Source: Heliocidaris erythrogramma
Taxonomy: Eukaryota > Echinodermata > Echinoidea > Camarodonta > Echinometridae
Length of the DNA: 64,000 nt
NCBI GenBank assembly: GCA_025617745.1
Contig: CM046869.1
Coordinates: 9,040,668-9,104,667 of the forward strand
Direction: 5' to 3'
The first letter of the stretch is position 1, and each line of letters opens with the position of its first letter. The notes under the pieces were generated by a model. That model made no database searches, had not been told where the DNA came from, and was given only the letters and a program-made list of their open reading frames with translations. Position numbers and translations under genes: made by a program. Positions 24,401-34,588 of this stretch are shown one piece after another.

Positions 24401-25917
24401 GCTTTGAATGAACTTCAGTGAATCTTACAACTTTAAAGGGAAATCCAATCTTAATGGCAAATTGTTCTGAAAGAAAGGGGAAAAATCAGAGAAGCAGATT
24501 GGTGAAAGTTTGAAGGAAATCGGACAAACAATAAGAAGGTTATGAATTTTTGAAAGTTGTAATCACCATACATATGGGAATTTCAAATAGGCCGAAAAGG
24601 TAATGTCACTGTGATCTAGTTGCGGACAACTCCCCCATTTGCTCCAACACACAAAATGACTAAAATGTAATTTTAAAAAAATGTATTACTCAAGTAGGAT
24701 CTTTTTGTTTCATGAAGACCAATAACAATATGCTATCTCCAATATATTTTGAATACTGCCCCGAGGGTATTAAAGCACTTCGGAGAAAACCGCAAATCAA
24801 TGATATTTTGTGTAAGACAAACGGGAGAGTTGTCCACAATTATGTCACAATCGACTCACCAAATTGCCAATTTGAGATTCGCATAGATGTAGTGATCTCA
24901 TTTTTCAAACATCCATGACTTTCTTATTCCTTGTCCGATTTCTTTCTAACTTTCACCATCCCGTTGTTCTTATTTTTCTGCTTTTACGCAAATCATCTTA
25001 TTAGCAAGGTTGGATTGCCCTTTAATAGTCCATTCCCCATCCCTTCCCTTTGAAAAACCTGAACTGGTAGCCAATGTGAAAAATGAAAAGTTAAAAGTGA
25101 TCTAAATTAAGCCATTCCTTGATATAAAACAAACTGCTGTTGATACGCTATTTAATCCTCCCAGTAAAAATTTGTCTATACATGATACTGTAAAAGAATT
25201 TTCAAATTCCTAAGATCAGTACAGTAGGAGCATAATTATAGCATCCTCCATTTAATCCTGCCTCTCACTCAGCAACCGCATAAAAATGGCTTCCTCTGAT
25301 TTCTGCCAAGATTTGGATGCTAGGCAACAGTTGCCTGGCAACAGGACAACCTACAAATTCAAGGACATGAAGCCCTACAAGAATGTACTTGTAAAATAAT
25401 TAGTGCATGTACAGTGTACATGAGTATGCTAAAATACGACTATATGAAATTTACATGCAAAAACTCTGAGTATATAAAGTACCGGTATACATGTATACAT
25501 GTTTATCAAAGACTTCATGTTCATGTTATGTACATGTATCACCCCTTGAAACCCTGAGTAGTTTTATGAAAAAAAATCAAGAATAGGGCTTTAAATGATA
25601 AAAGAAAATCTTGTTTTCCCTTTTCTATTTTTTGCTGTGGTTGATTGTTTTTTGTTTTTTTTTGTTATTATTGATTGGCTGATTACGTGTAGGTGTGTAG
25701 GTGTGATGGATAAAAGATTTTGCTTATAGTATTAAATAACAATTTTACAAATACAATGTTAAAAAACTAAAACACCCAAACACCATATTCAATATTACTT
25801 GAATTACAAATAATTTCAACATTTAAAACAGTTTTTGATTGGGAATGATTAAGAATTCTTACCGTCATGGTCAAAGTCTACCTCATGGTCATCTAAAGAT
25901 CCTCCAGACCCTGCCAT
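9188..25917 (-). CDS. AKNA: AKNA-like protein, complete gene, 13 coding exons
   Basis: The exons join in consistent phase into 1608 codons plus stop (4827 nt). Exon order on minus is 25917-25863, 23540-21893, 20915-20747, 20297-20046, 19363-19200, 18173-18107, 17095-16879, 16238-16111, 15430-15210, 12261-11960, 11616-10332, 9865-9685 and 9325-9188. Family hallmarks are the AENTIDSLRLGARVNL segment (about residues 515-530), FDPERSVEGQLFQLGMRLED (exon 4), SPEEDYALLLSRYDALKQLP across exons 5/6, and DSGFLGSESSR (exon 9). Vertebrate AKNA was first described as an AT-hook transcription factor and later as a centrosomal microtubule-organising protein. I see no canonical AT-hook (GRP core) here, which favours the centrosomal role (inference). 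The protein is slightly longer than vertebrate AKNA and largely low-complexity outside the coiled coils. The ATG at 25917 has a strong CACACCATGG context and an in-frame TGA 21 nt upstream. Confidence 0.85.
9685..9865 (-). CDS. AKNA: AKNA coding exon 12
   Basis: The acceptor is TCCTACCACAG|ACACCC and the donor CAGAAG|GTGAGA; residues 1503-1563. It reads ARPVYLIPGKSGGRYYIREG then a basic stretch (RRTPRSSRTRSRHTPR). Confidence 0.78.
10332..11616 (-). CDS. AKNA: AKNA coding exon 11 (coiled-coil pair and CxxC motif)
   Basis: The acceptor is CAACTTTCAG|ATCCGA and the donor ATCACTT|GTAAGT; 1285 nt, residues 1075-1503. Two related short heptad segments are seen: LRALQDEVNQLKNKM (about 1178-1192) and LHMLQEEIADLKDQI (about 1232-1246). 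A CPMCGGSGSHTH motif at about 1361-1372 could bind a metal (inference). The rest is Pro/Gln-rich. Without the splice the frame would stop at TAA in the donor itself; splicing to exon 12 keeps phase. Confidence 0.8.
11960..12261 (-). CDS. AKNA: AKNA coding exon 10
   Basis: The acceptor is TTATAAACAG|ATTGCC and the donor AGAAGAG|GTAAAT (non-optimal); residues 974-1075. It is low-complexity and basic, with an internal near-repeat: DSIYSGGGKRARERKPDG and DSVHSGGSKRTKERRPQP. That is a roughly 25-residue duplication. Confidence 0.75.
12262..15209 (-). other. AKNA intron between exons 10 and 9
   Basis: This is a 2.9-kb intron. Its right two-thirds is the 13108-15145 satellite. The left part (12262-13107) is AT-rich with short open frames but nothing I recognise; 12640-13010 looks like a degenerate interspersed repeat. 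Confidence 0.7.
13108..15145. repeat. Tandem satellite array, ~150-bp unit with 452-bp higher-order period
   Basis: The block TTTGACCCTATAAA and close variants recurs at 13551, 13694, 13850, 13998, 14146, 14302, 14450, 14606, 14773 and 14930, with spacings 143, 156, 148, 148, 156, 148, 156, 167 and 157. The 13694-14146 segment is almost identical to 14146-14598, giving a three-monomer higher-order unit of 452 bp. Each monomer carries GGCAGCATCACCAAAA and AAAATTTGAA...AAATCCGT. The array is bordered by GC-rich hairpins: GCCTCCG...CGGAGGC at about 13097-13127 and CCTCCGGCATACTGCCGG at about 15111-15128. The hairpin borders suggest the array belongs to a mobile element, perhaps Helitron-like (inference). 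Confidence 0.85.
15210..15430 (-). CDS. AKNA: AKNA coding exon 9
   Basis: The acceptor is TTTCTTTGCAG|ACAAGC and the donor CACAAAG|GTACAT; residues 901-974. It is a basic exon containing the family motif DSGFLGSESSR near its 3' end. Confidence 0.8.
15431..16110 (-). repeat. AKNA intron with duplicated poly-C/poly-A tract
   Basis: At 15798-15908 the sequence C(10-14) followed by A(20 or more) and GACACACACAAATCAAAT occurs twice in tandem. It may be an old retroposed A-tail (inference). The rest of the intron is unremarkable. Confidence 0.7.
16111..16238 (-). CDS. AKNA: AKNA coding exon 8
   Basis: The acceptor is CTTGGTACAG|GTACAA and the donor GGAAAA|GTGAGT; residues 858-900. It is Ser/Pro-rich with a basic end (SRRKSIPGK). 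Confidence 0.78.
16879..17095 (-). CDS. AKNA: AKNA coding exon 7 (acidic)
   Basis: The acceptor is CTTTTTCCAG|AGTCTT and the donor CCAAAAG|GTGAAA; residues 786-858. The exon starts with SLQDMPDFALESMDQ and is then strongly Asp/Glu-rich (VEDEIDFIGDGEDHDGDVDG). Confidence 0.8.
17839..17993. mobile_element. GGGCCC-type palindromic MITE, copy 4
   Basis: The ends are CCAGGGTCCTGTTTTCAT and ATGAAACGGGGCCCTGG. The core TAAGCTACTGAAATCCTTGC is present. It is a nearly complete copy inside an AKNA intron. Confidence 0.78.
18107..18173 (-). CDS. AKNA: AKNA coding exon 6
   Basis: The acceptor is TTTACATGTAG|GTATGA and the donor GTGAAG|GTAAGA; 67 nt. It completes Arg763 and adds 22 residues (YDALKQLPPHPERDREIQQL and two more). 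The exon is short and was confirmed by phase on both sides. Confidence 0.8.
18174..19199 (-). other. AKNA intron between exons 6 and 5
   Basis: AT-rich intron with no recognised element. Confidence 0.6.
19200..19363 (-). CDS. AKNA: AKNA coding exon 5
   Basis: The acceptor is TTTTCTCTTAG|GATAAT and the donor CTCAGCAG|GTCAGT, in phase 2; residues 709-763. It ends in SPEEDYALLLSR, which joins exon 6 to form a conserved helix. Confidence 0.8.
19364..20045 (-). other. AKNA intron between exons 5 and 4
   Basis: Apart from the Tc1/mariner-type MITE at 19561-19775 and ACATGTA-rich sequence near 19795-19822, nothing is recognised. Confidence 0.6.
19561..19775. mobile_element. Tc1/mariner-type MITE, 215 bp
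   Basis: The left end TACAGCCATGGAAAAAATTA continues with TTAGACCAAG; the right end is its near-exact reverse complement (CTTGGTCTAATAATTTTTTC then CAGGGCTGTA). About 29 of 30 terminal bases match, TA lies at both ends, and there is no coding capacity. This is the structure of a Tc1/mariner-derived MITE. Confidence 0.85.
20046..20297 (-). CDS. AKNA: AKNA coding exon 4
   Basis: The acceptor is ATCATATAAG|ATGGAC (a weak pyrimidine tract) and the donor GTGCAG|GTAAGA; 84 codons, residues 625-708. It encodes a coiled coil (LEADYMQAKEEHTMKARLG) followed by the family motif FDPERSVEGQLFQLGMRLED, which is conserved in AKNA and AKNAD1 proteins. Confidence 0.82.
20298..20746 (-). repeat. 135-bp tandem duplication filling most of an AKNA intron
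   Basis: The block beginning CTCCCTATTTAGTTTG at 20404 repeats from 20539, with only a few differences such as a GAAGCAAGAATTC insertion near 20615. It is a recent duplication of 135 bp within a 449-bp intron. Confidence 0.9.
20747..20915 (-). CDS. AKNA: AKNA coding exon 3
   Basis: The acceptor is TTTAGCAG|TCTGCC and the donor GAAAAG|GTGAGC; 169 nt, residues 568-624. It encodes a Gly/Ser/Thr-rich linker ending in LLALQFQTEGHKEK, the start of a helical segment continued in exon 4. Confidence 0.8.
20916..21892 (-). other. AKNA intron between exons 3 and 2
   Basis: AT-rich with several ACATGTA palindromes. No gene or clear element. Confidence 0.6.
21893..23540 (-). CDS. AKNA: AKNA coding exon 2 (large exon, residues 19-568)
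   Basis: The acceptor is CCCTCTTCAG|GTCGTAGG and the donor AGTGG|GTGAGT. The 1648-nt exon encodes an acidic, Ser/Asp-rich and probably disordered region, then an Arg/Ser-rich stretch, then a coiled coil with the AKNA signature (EFVDQLQQEYDELLQKYAQ followed by AENTIDSLRLGARVNL, about residues 494-529). This is the most diagnostic part of the gene. Confidence 0.85.
24433..25025. mobile_element. TTAA-type foldback element (GGGCAATCC family), full copy
   Basis: The left end is TTAA-AGGGAAATCCAATCTT and the right end AAGGTTGGATTGCCCT-TTAA. The arms are long (about 200 bp): GAAAGTTTGAAGGAAATCGG on the left pairs with CCGATTTCTTTCTAACTTTC on the right. Partial copies are at 36631-36925 and 58650-58815. 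No transposase; TTAA borders suggest a piggyBac-type origin. Confidence 0.8.
25323..25342. promoter_or_regulatory. RFX X-box-like palindromic sites
   Basis: The sequence GGCAAC-A-GTTGCC-T-GGCAAC gives two overlapping inverted repeats of the RFX half-site (GTTGCC). It lies in the intron about 520 bp downstream of the AKNA start codon. RFX factors control many ciliary and centrosomal genes. Function here is untested inference. Confidence 0.4.
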
Positions 25918-25945
25918 GGTGTGCCTTTCATCTTCTCAGGGTGAA
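25863..25945 (-). CDS. AKNA: AKNA exon with start codon (coding exon 1)
   Basis: The acceptor CTTCTCTTCTTAG|TTCACC sits at 25946|25945. The ATG is at 25917-25915, followed by 18 codons (MAGSGGSLDDHEVDFDHD) plus one base. The donor is GACG|GTAAGA at 25863|25862. Residues 1-18 are acidic. An in-frame TGA at 25938-25936 fixes this as the first possible start in the exon. Confidence 0.8.
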
Positions 25946-26849
25946 CTAAGAAGAGAAGATAAATCAAACATTTATAAGCTTAATCGTACTTCTCTTCTGA
26001 GCAACAAACCAGAGCATTATGATTTCATTTTTGATGTGTTACAAATAAATGACATGGAAACAAAAATACTTACGGAACAAGTAATACAAATCATGAAAAT
26101 TTTAAACTAAACCATGGTCATGTACTATATAGTATAATCGAGGTATTCTGTTATTTATCATTTTTTTTCTCCGTATACACATCTACTGTATATTTTCTGA
26201 CGATGAAGCATGCACAATATAATACCACACTCATAATTTAGGTTTGAAATTAAAATTACCTTTACAAAATTAAGATGAAAAATCAAATGGTGTTGAACGA
26301 TAACACCCCAACATTGAGATGTATGGTAAATCTTACACCAAGCAAGTGTGTAGGAGAGAGAAGAAAGACAGAGAAAAAAAGATAAGAGACAGACAGACAG
26401 ACAAAAAAAACAAACAAAAGAGGCATAGGGAGTAAGAGAGTGACAGAGAGAGAGGGGAGAGAGAGTGAAAGAGAGAGAGTGAAAGAGAGAGAGGGGAGAG
26501 AGAGAGAGAGGGGAGAGAGGAGAGAGAGAGAGTGGTACTAGCAGCAGCAGAAGCAACAACAAAGATCTCAATGCTACATGTATGCATGAACCAGTTCTTT
26601 GTCTCTGATCCCTATAACGAAGACCCCTCAACAAGCTCTTCTTCACGTGATGTTGGAAGAAGCGGGGAAATATAGGTAAAGCATGCCTTTCGAGAACTGT
26701 AATTTGATCAAGTGCAATTTGGTGAAATGCAATTCGATCAAGTACAATTTGAGGATGAAATCAGAGATCATTTCTAGCATTTAGGTTTCTAGATCTCAGA
26801 TGTACTAGTACACCTGTACATACATGTACAGTACATTTCTGCAACTTAC
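25946..26849 (-). other. Intron between AKNA 5' non-coding exon and start-codon exon
   Basis: It holds a GA/CAGA microsatellite at about 26345-26535. Nothing else is recognised. Confidence 0.6.
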
Positions 26850-26920
26850 CAGGAAGTAATCATATTGTCCTCCTTGGATGGAATCCACAAAGCATTCTGC
26901 TTGTCGCTCCTCCATTTTGC
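26850..26920 (-). other. AKNA: Probable AKNA 5' non-coding exon carrying an upstream ORF
   Basis: The acceptor CATCCATCTCCCCAG|GCAAAATGG (26921|26920) and donor TTCCTG|GTAAGT (26850|26849) define a 71-nt exon. It contains an ATG at 26915 (MEERQAECFVDSIQGGQYDY...). Spliced to the next exon this frame ends at TGA 25930-25928, giving a 27-codon upstream ORF that stops 10 nt before the AKNA ATG. It could instead be an alternative N-terminus, but no phase-compatible splice was found. Confidence 0.5.
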
Positions 26921-27340
26921 CTGGGGAGATGGATGTTAAAGATGCATTCTGCCGGAAGACATTAAAAAAATTGGAAGTCAGTGTAGTTTGTTCGCTGCTC
27001 TTTGTTCTTGCCCCTCATGCAGTCATTCTGTATTAAAGGATTAATAGAGAAGACATTATATACAAAAACATTTAAGACTCACATGCTCTCATTAGAGTTA
27101 CATGCACAATACAAATGAATATCATACATAGAACAACTTTTAGGTTTCGTGACTGGCTAGCATGTTATTGACATTTGACAATACAAAATTGGCTAAGAAA
27201 ATGCATTCATGTACAATGTATGTACTCCCCCCCCCCCCCCCACCTCCAAGTAATTCCTCATTGTGTGTCCAAAAAATACCTTCATTCTCACTCTTCTGTT
27301 TCCATCCTCACCCCTCCCTCCCCCACTCTCGCTCTCTCCC

Positions 27341-27373
<33 letters not shown>

Positions 27374-27980
27374 TCCTTCTATTCTCTGCTTTCATCTGCT
27401 ACTCTCTACAAGACAGTGAAGATCTTAATGCATCTATTACGCTTTTTTACTGAGAAAAATCTTTGAAATTCCTCCGTTCGAATGATCATCTTCTTCTTGA
27501 GGGTTCGCATGCCTCTGGGTAACAGTGACACATTTCACTTTTGCGAACCCTGGCCCATAGTTAACCATTTCTTTCATCTTCTCCTTGTTGCTCATTTCCT
27601 TCTCTTTCTCTGTTATTTCTATTTTGTATTTATTATGTTGACTTTGTAGAGTATGCTATGAATTTCTGATTTTTATGGCCAAATAAATAATAATAATAAT
27701 AACAAAAGTGCAACCTCTTATTCTAACCAAGACCGAGATATTAAAAGGTAATATTCACAAGCAATATTCACACAATGTACAGTAGGATCCATTGACATGA
27801 AATTTCAGCAATTTTTCTACTGCTTCCATCTAACTGATCATCTTCTTCTAAGAAAAGGAGCAACTCCTTGTTTAATAGATCTAACCAAGATTAACATTTT
27901 CAAAAAGGGAATATTCATACAATATGGGATCCATTTACATGCATCCTGAATACAAGGAATTTATCATTCGATCTTGTATC

Positions 27981-28132
27981 CTGGGCCCCTGTTTCATAAA
28001 ACTTGTTATCAATGACAACTGCCTACTTCTACGACAAATTTGCTCTACGCCAATCAGAATCAAGGATTTCAGTAGCTTATAACAATTATTGTAACTTATT
28101 AATTGATTTTATTTTATGAAACAGGGCCCTGG
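27981..28132. mobile_element. GGGCCC-type palindromic MITE, copy 5
   Basis: The ends are CTGGGCCCCTGTTTCATAAA and TTTTATGAAACAGGGCCCTGG. The core reads CGCCAATCAGAATCAAGG. Confidence 0.75.
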
Positions 28133-29732
28133 TTGAAATGCTACATGTACATAATGTGATGCACAAGACGTACCAGCATTAGTTTGAACGTCAGATCAGC
28201 TCATACTTGATCAAGAGATATTCATTACACTCTATTAATATCATATTCCTATTACTGTATGGAATGAGTCGCGAAACCTGGTATATCCCTCCTAAAATAT
28301 GTTAGGCCTTTTTCCTACAAGAAGTAGACAATCACACAAGAACTGAACAGAATATAATTTATTTCTTTGCACTTGTATGTATATTTCTATCTGTTGTACT
28401 CTATTGTATTGCATTGTATTTTCTTTTGTAATGCTGGCGGAAAGCAAATTTTCATGTTTGTGGACAGAATAAATTATCAATTAATATACATGGATTTTCA
28501 TACCTACATGTACCAACCTTCTGCAGCAAAAACACAAATATACATGTATATCTGAAGGCAAATTAGAAATACAATGTACTTTGTATGTTTTTTACATATG
28601 AGTTTTCAGAAATACATGTAAGGGAGGGATCTACATGTAGGGTTGATAACATTTGTGCAAAGGTAAAATAAAAAAGAACAACAAACAAAACAAAATATAA
28701 AAAAGGAATCGTTCCTCCAAAATAGGAATGGTTGACAGCTATTGTATGTATATTTAGAACTAAAAAAAATAAAATCAGTTTTGAAATGTACAATGTATTG
28801 GTTGTCTCACTCAGGCCAGTTGATTCAAGTACATGTATACTGCCCATTCATATGATTATGCAAACATAAAATTCTGCATACATGTAGTAAAATCATACTA
28901 CAATGTAATACAACTTGAGAGAGAAAAGAAATTATAGCACAAATTGTTTACACTAGCAAAGAATTGTAAAATGCATGTAGCTTCTTTCCTAACAAAATTT
29001 TCATCTCCATTTCTTAAATGCTGTCACATTTTCCAAAGCATCTCTCAAAGGCCATGGGCCATGCCAAAGGAAGCCTAATTATCATGGTGAAGGTGCAGAA
29101 AATCATATCTGTATGAACTATTTTAGTAACACCATGACGCGTCTGCTACAGCCACACCTATCAGCTGCACGCATCAGTGCTGCCAAACGAGGGCCTGCTT
29201 CTCCCATCTTCGTATCGTCTCGCTCCTCGGCGGGGTGACTGCTGCCTGGCCTAATGTGTCATTTTGTGCTTTGCATGCTGACGGCATTAAGGTTAATTCC
29301 CTGAGGCAAGAACGTTCCATATGGCACCTTTTAGGAGCAGCGTTCATACTCGTTCTCCTTTACTTCTATGTTGACGGATGTTGTAATTAAGAGCGAGATG
29401 GAAGATATAATCTACCCTATGTACTTACACATACATGCCTTCCTAAAAGGTGTGTTCAAACTGTATGAAGATGCTGCTTTCTTAGATTACAGATTTCCAT
29501 GATTTTCTTTATAACAATGATTAATGGTCATGTGTGTGCAGCATTCAGACCCTTTCACATTTGTCAACTTTGTTGACTGACGTGGCAATTCAGTGTCGAG
29601 TGCAAGATGGAAAATATGAATTGACTGTACATATAAAGGGGTGTGTTTAAGCTGTAGGCCTACATTGTACGTGTACATGAGCTGCACATGAAAAAGATAT
29701 TAATAAAATATGGCTCACCACCAACGGGGTGG

Positions 29733-29820
29733 GTACCAGTACCCAAATTTTATATCTCAACCCAAAAAAATTTTATATCTCGACCCCAAAAAAATTTATA
29801 TCTCGACCCCCAAAATTTTG
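29733..29820. repeat. Short tandem repeat, about 28-bp unit, 3 copies
   Basis: The unit AAATTTTATATCTCAACCC, with CTCGACCCC variants, is repeated three times. Confidence 0.8.
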
Positions 29821-30635
29821 TACGTTGAATAAAGGTCTAAAATATTTCAAATCAGACACCTTGCCAATTTAAAATGTATTACAAGAAGATTAAAAAGAGG
29901 AAAAGATAAGCAGCAACTGAAGAAATTTCTCCCCCATATTATGGGTTGTTTACATGTACATGTAGGTAGTAATAAAAAATTCAAATGAGTATTGTGTGGA
30001 CTGTCCATCTGCTCAAGAAATGTGTATGCTGTGCTACAGAATGCAAACATGCACTGAATCTCATGTACCTGAAATTATGCCTAGATGTACTCTGCTGTGC
30101 ATGCATGTACCTGAACCTCTTCCAAGCATGACACAGGAGCAGTCTTCACATAAATCATAAATTCATACTTGGACAGCGTGTTTCATCCCTATAAGGACTG
30201 CCTTTGCTAAATTGCTTGAAGGCTGGAACAAGCATCTGCCTACATTGTACAAGTACGTGTACGATACTGGACATGGAATAGAAATGAAAGGATTATTGAA
30301 ATCTGACTGCTGAATTCCATAATTTCTGTCTCTTTCCCTGGTTGCTGTGTGTGACCCTCCATGTACATCCACATCTCCTCCTTCTTCATATGAATTGAAA
30401 TTAGTTTCACTGAAAATGAATCCAGGGTTATTACCGAACACTGTTTCATACATGTATAATCCTAACTGAGGAAAAAAAATTGTAGCAATTTCTAAAGGGA
30501 CAATTATTCGGCAAATTTCTATCAACAAATAAACTGTGCTTTCCACAAAAAACTTTTTTTTTTCTTTCTTCAGGCAAAATTACTATTATTTTCTATACTT
30601 TTTTATAATTCCATATCTCTGCAGTATAATTTGAA

Positions 30636-31088
30636 TTAAAGAGAAGGTTGAGTTCTGGGAAAGGTGAAAACTATTAATTTTCAGCATTTATTTATTATAA
30701 TTATCTTTGAAATTTACACTGAATGAAAATTATTGTTATTACATGCATTTTGTTCATGATATATTTACATGTAGGATGTATTTACGTTTGTCTTTATATT
30801 GTTGAAAATGGTTCATGATATTATTTATGATGTAATAACGTTATATTTTGTTGAAAAATGGTTCATGAAATTATGATGTAATTACGTTGTTATATTCTGT
30901 TGAAAATGGAAAATAAATGAAATGAAATGAAATGCAATGAAATAACGGGTTAATGAAATACCTCGCTACTACATGTAGGTCCCCAGGATTGAAACAACCA
31001 TAAATTTGAATAACTTTGTGAAACAGTCTATTGCTTTAGACAGATTCTACAATGTAATCTCATGACCAGAACTCAACTTCATCTTTAA
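30636..31088. mobile_element. TTAA-type foldback element (AGGGAAGG family), copy 2
   Basis: The left end is TTAA-AGAGAAGGTTGAGTTC and the right end GAACTCAACTTCATCT-TTAA. It shares termini with 6796-7188, but its interior is different and contains AATG-rich tandem sequence (30909-30945). Confidence 0.65.
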
Positions 31089-33969
31089 AGTGTAATTTTA
31101 AGAGTATACAAATATCCATTCTTCGATCCTGAAAGCAATATCATATTGTCAATATCATCTACAATTGATTAGAACTTTTAAGCTGTGTCTTGCCATCATA
31201 GAACAAACGCTTTGTTTGATTTTGTCATCAGGTGTTTACAACATGCAGCAGATGGAAAAAAACCTAATCCCATGTTTTCACAGGGCAAACTCATTAAAGA
31301 AAAAGATTAATCATTAGACAGCTTGTTAATGGTGCATGATACCTGGGAAAACATCATTAAATTTCTGACCTCAGGGATGATCACATATAAAAAGGAAAAA
31401 TAAAGAATAGGATGGGTAATGAGAATGACTAGCAAGACAAAAAAGCACAACCTTAACGTTCAAAACTACATACAATGGATCCAAGCAGGTACAGGTGTAT
31501 GGCAAATTTAATTGAGAGAAAAAAATGTGACTCATTTGAGTTTTTACATATAATGGTAACAAAAATATGCACTTGGGGCCATTTTCAAAAGGAAAACCTA
31601 GAAAGATACAAACATAATTTCTACAACAGGAGAGCAGAGTGGCTCTCTCAATGCAAATTAAAAAAAAATTCTACATGTATAAACAACTAATGCGATATAA
31701 TAACACATATTAACCACAATCTAGCCTCAGGAATCTATTCAATATCTACCAACTAAAACCAAACAGTAATAAGCGGTTTATATGCACTCTGATGTCAAAA
31801 ACTGCAGCTCTTTTTCAATAAAAAGAAAAACCTCATTTGAAAGCCCTTTCTTATTCAAATCTGGAAGTAGAAGCAACTGCTTTCAATGCTACATGTATGA
31901 TGCCCTTTGTGTTTAATCATCGGGTTCTTCTTTTGAAAATTGGATTCTAGAGAGGGTGTGCTCTCTCATGGGTGGGAGGGATAATCATTAGAATGGGATT
32001 TTGTATTGTGTACCCCCAATAAATGCAAATACTTCAAGAGATTAGGAGTACCCTGTAAACACAATTTAATATCAAGGATAGAAGACACAAGGAAGAAGAA
32101 TATTGTTTGTCAGCACTGCACGATTGTGTTGGTTTATTTAGGGATATGGGAACACAGTACTAATCGTCCTGAAAATAAATGTTGTTTTCTCTATAAACAC
32201 AGCTCTTTAATGGGGAAAATCAGCATTAATTAAACTTACATACATCTACATGTAAGTAAATGAAGTTGTCAGTTTTGGCTGCTGCAATAATAACGAAATA
32301 AATAAAGGAAAGTGGATTGTAATCACAGTAAAGTGTTTTATACATTCACAGTGCAGGGAATGATGCACCTCTTGAAATTTAAATAGCAATTTCAGTCAGT
32401 TGACAGATATTTTGTTTAAACTTCTACACAGTTCAATGTAGAAGACTGCTACACATCTGTTAATTTGGGTATCAATCATACCCAAAATGCGGAGCGAATT
32501 GCTTTGCTACACCAGGTATTCCCTACAGTGTCCTTTGGTAAAACAATCCTGTCTTGGTAAATGTACATGTAAATTCAGTAGTCCCTCAGCAGATGATCAT
32601 GTTTGGAAAAAAAAAAGAATTTCAAGCTGCACAATCACCCACAATTTTGCTCCCATAATAATCCATGAAAAGTAAATGTTACTCAATAAATGGATAAATC
32701 GCCTGCTGCTAGCCTGAAAGGTGTTAATCTTTATTTTAAAGTATTTGAGTTATCGTCCTTCAAGTTTACGCTCTCGGCAAACGAAATCTTCTTTCCGACT
32801 TGCTACAATAATATGTGTACAGTTCTGTTTATCTAAAATTGTGTTTTCTGTTATTGTCTCTATTTACCTACATGTACACTGTATACATTGTACATGTAAT
32901 CCCTGCAGGTAAATCTACAATTTCCAGTCATAAATGTTAACCTTCTTACTACATGTACATGTCTGTAAGTGGTTTTGTGGGTTAATATTCCAAAAGGTCT
33001 CATGGAAAATTCATCAATTTCCTTGAATACTTGTTGTCATGATAGAGCTGTACCATTTGGCAAATGTTATTGTTTTCACACAAGAGATACATGTATTCTA
33101 TAAAAGTTGCAAAAACTATCAACTGGGAACATCCCTTTTGCATCTTTCATCATTATCACTCCTACTTGAACTTTGCATTATAGGAGGAATGCACAGCCAC
33201 ACAGTAACCCTTTTGGGATAACAGATTGCTTTTCCATACTTCACTATAAAATTCAGCCTTGCTCTAATTGGCAAATCTCCCCATTGGACCAACACCAATC
33301 TCTATTTTCTACACAAAAACAGGAAAACAACTTGAATGAATAGTGAAAGAAAAGATATTTGTGCACTATAAGAAAATGAAATTATTAAAATATATTACCA
33401 TTATAGCTTTATTCATTCTTGTACATACACCCCTGTATTTTCAATTATGCTTCAAGTCTTCAACATCGCTTCAAGTATATCAGTGCTAAGAGCAAGAAGG
33501 GCATACAAACTGTAAACTCGTATCCTTTAAAATAGAGTTAAAGTCCTTCTGACTTTCAACATATTTACCATACATGTACATTTACAGAGCTACATGTACA
33601 GTATGTATTTCTATAGCTTATTCATGGTCATTAAGATTATAGAGCTTGGCCTAAAATCAGCTGTGAAAACAACGAATCACAACTAAAGTTGTAGTAATAT
33701 GAAAATGAAACCAGGCAGTTTGAGCTTGGTTTGAGAGAATATAGAGGTTCCCTTCCATCTACATACATGTACATGTAGAGATCTATACATACAGTATATA
33801 CATGTATGTATACATAAATATAAATATGTACCATATATGTATACACCATGATGTACAAATACATTGTACAGGTACATGTATGTAGTGTATACATGTTCAT
33901 GTATCATGTTTATTGTTTAATACCCAATGAAACAATTCATTTTTTATATCATTGGATGCTGGTACAATA

Positions 33970-34180
33970 AGACCGTTTCGGTAATGTATGCAAATTTGAT
34001 ACATACCTTTTAAACAAAGGTTGTTCTTGACAACCTGAAAGCTTGCCGGACATAGCAACATATAATGTATGCAACCTGGATTCCAAGCATTGAGGCTCAT
34101 TGATAAAAAGCAGGTTAATGGAATAGCTTGTCACTAGGTGCTCAGCAAATGCATAAATATGTATACATTACAAAAGCGGT
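33970..34180. mobile_element. TAGACC-type MITE, copy A
   Basis: Terminal sequence AGACCGTTTC is matched by a right end CAAAAGCGGT. The interior TTGTTCTTGACAACCTGAAA and AGCTTGCC are shared in inverted orientation with the copy at 37078-37337. Confidence 0.65.
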
Positions 34181-34360
34181 AAGGAAATGAATTCAAATAA
34201 TTTCATTTTCTGCCACCCCCTGCGTGCATCAAAAACAGAAACTGAACCCTACTGTTCTTGTTTAGCCTACATGTATGTGTCAAGCCTTTTTTTCTTTCAA
34301 GTTCTACCCAAGATTTACAGCACTAACCGCCCACACCCCCCCCCCCCCCCCAACCATAAT

Positions 34361-34588
34361 TATAGACCTGTTCACAAAGTCATTCAAATTTATAGATGTT
34401 TCTTTCCTGGGGACCTACATGTAGTAACGAGGTATTCTATTTACCTGTTATTAATGAACTACAATACTTGGAATCTAGTTTGCATACATTACTTGTTGCT
34501 ATGTCTGACAAGCCTCTGACAAGCTTTCAGGTTGTCAAGAACAAACTTTGTTTTAAAAGTATTTGAATATATTTGTGAACAGGTCTAT
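34361..34588. mobile_element. TAGACC-type MITE, copy B
   Basis: The ends TATAGACCTGTTCACAAA and TTTGTGAACAGGTCTAT are inverted. The interior has GCTTTCAGGTTGTCAAGAAC as in copy C. Confidence 0.75.

Larger units (their letters stand above)
23541..25862 (-). other. AKNA intron between coding exons 2 and 1
   Basis: It contains a roughly 100-bp tandem duplication (about 23607-23690 and 23708-23795, sharing TTAATGAACNTCAATGACT), the TTAA-type element at 24433-25025 and an RFX-like site at 25323-25342. No coding sequence seen. Confidence 0.65.

Noticed and set aside
26158..26646. Leu/Ser-rich 162-codon minus-strand frame
   Set aside because: It arises from a GA/CAGA microsatellite; no start context, domain or splice signal.
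27162..27466. Overlapping plus-strand frames rich in Pro/Ser/Leu
   Set aside because: All three frames are open through a poly-C and CT microsatellite; not a gene.
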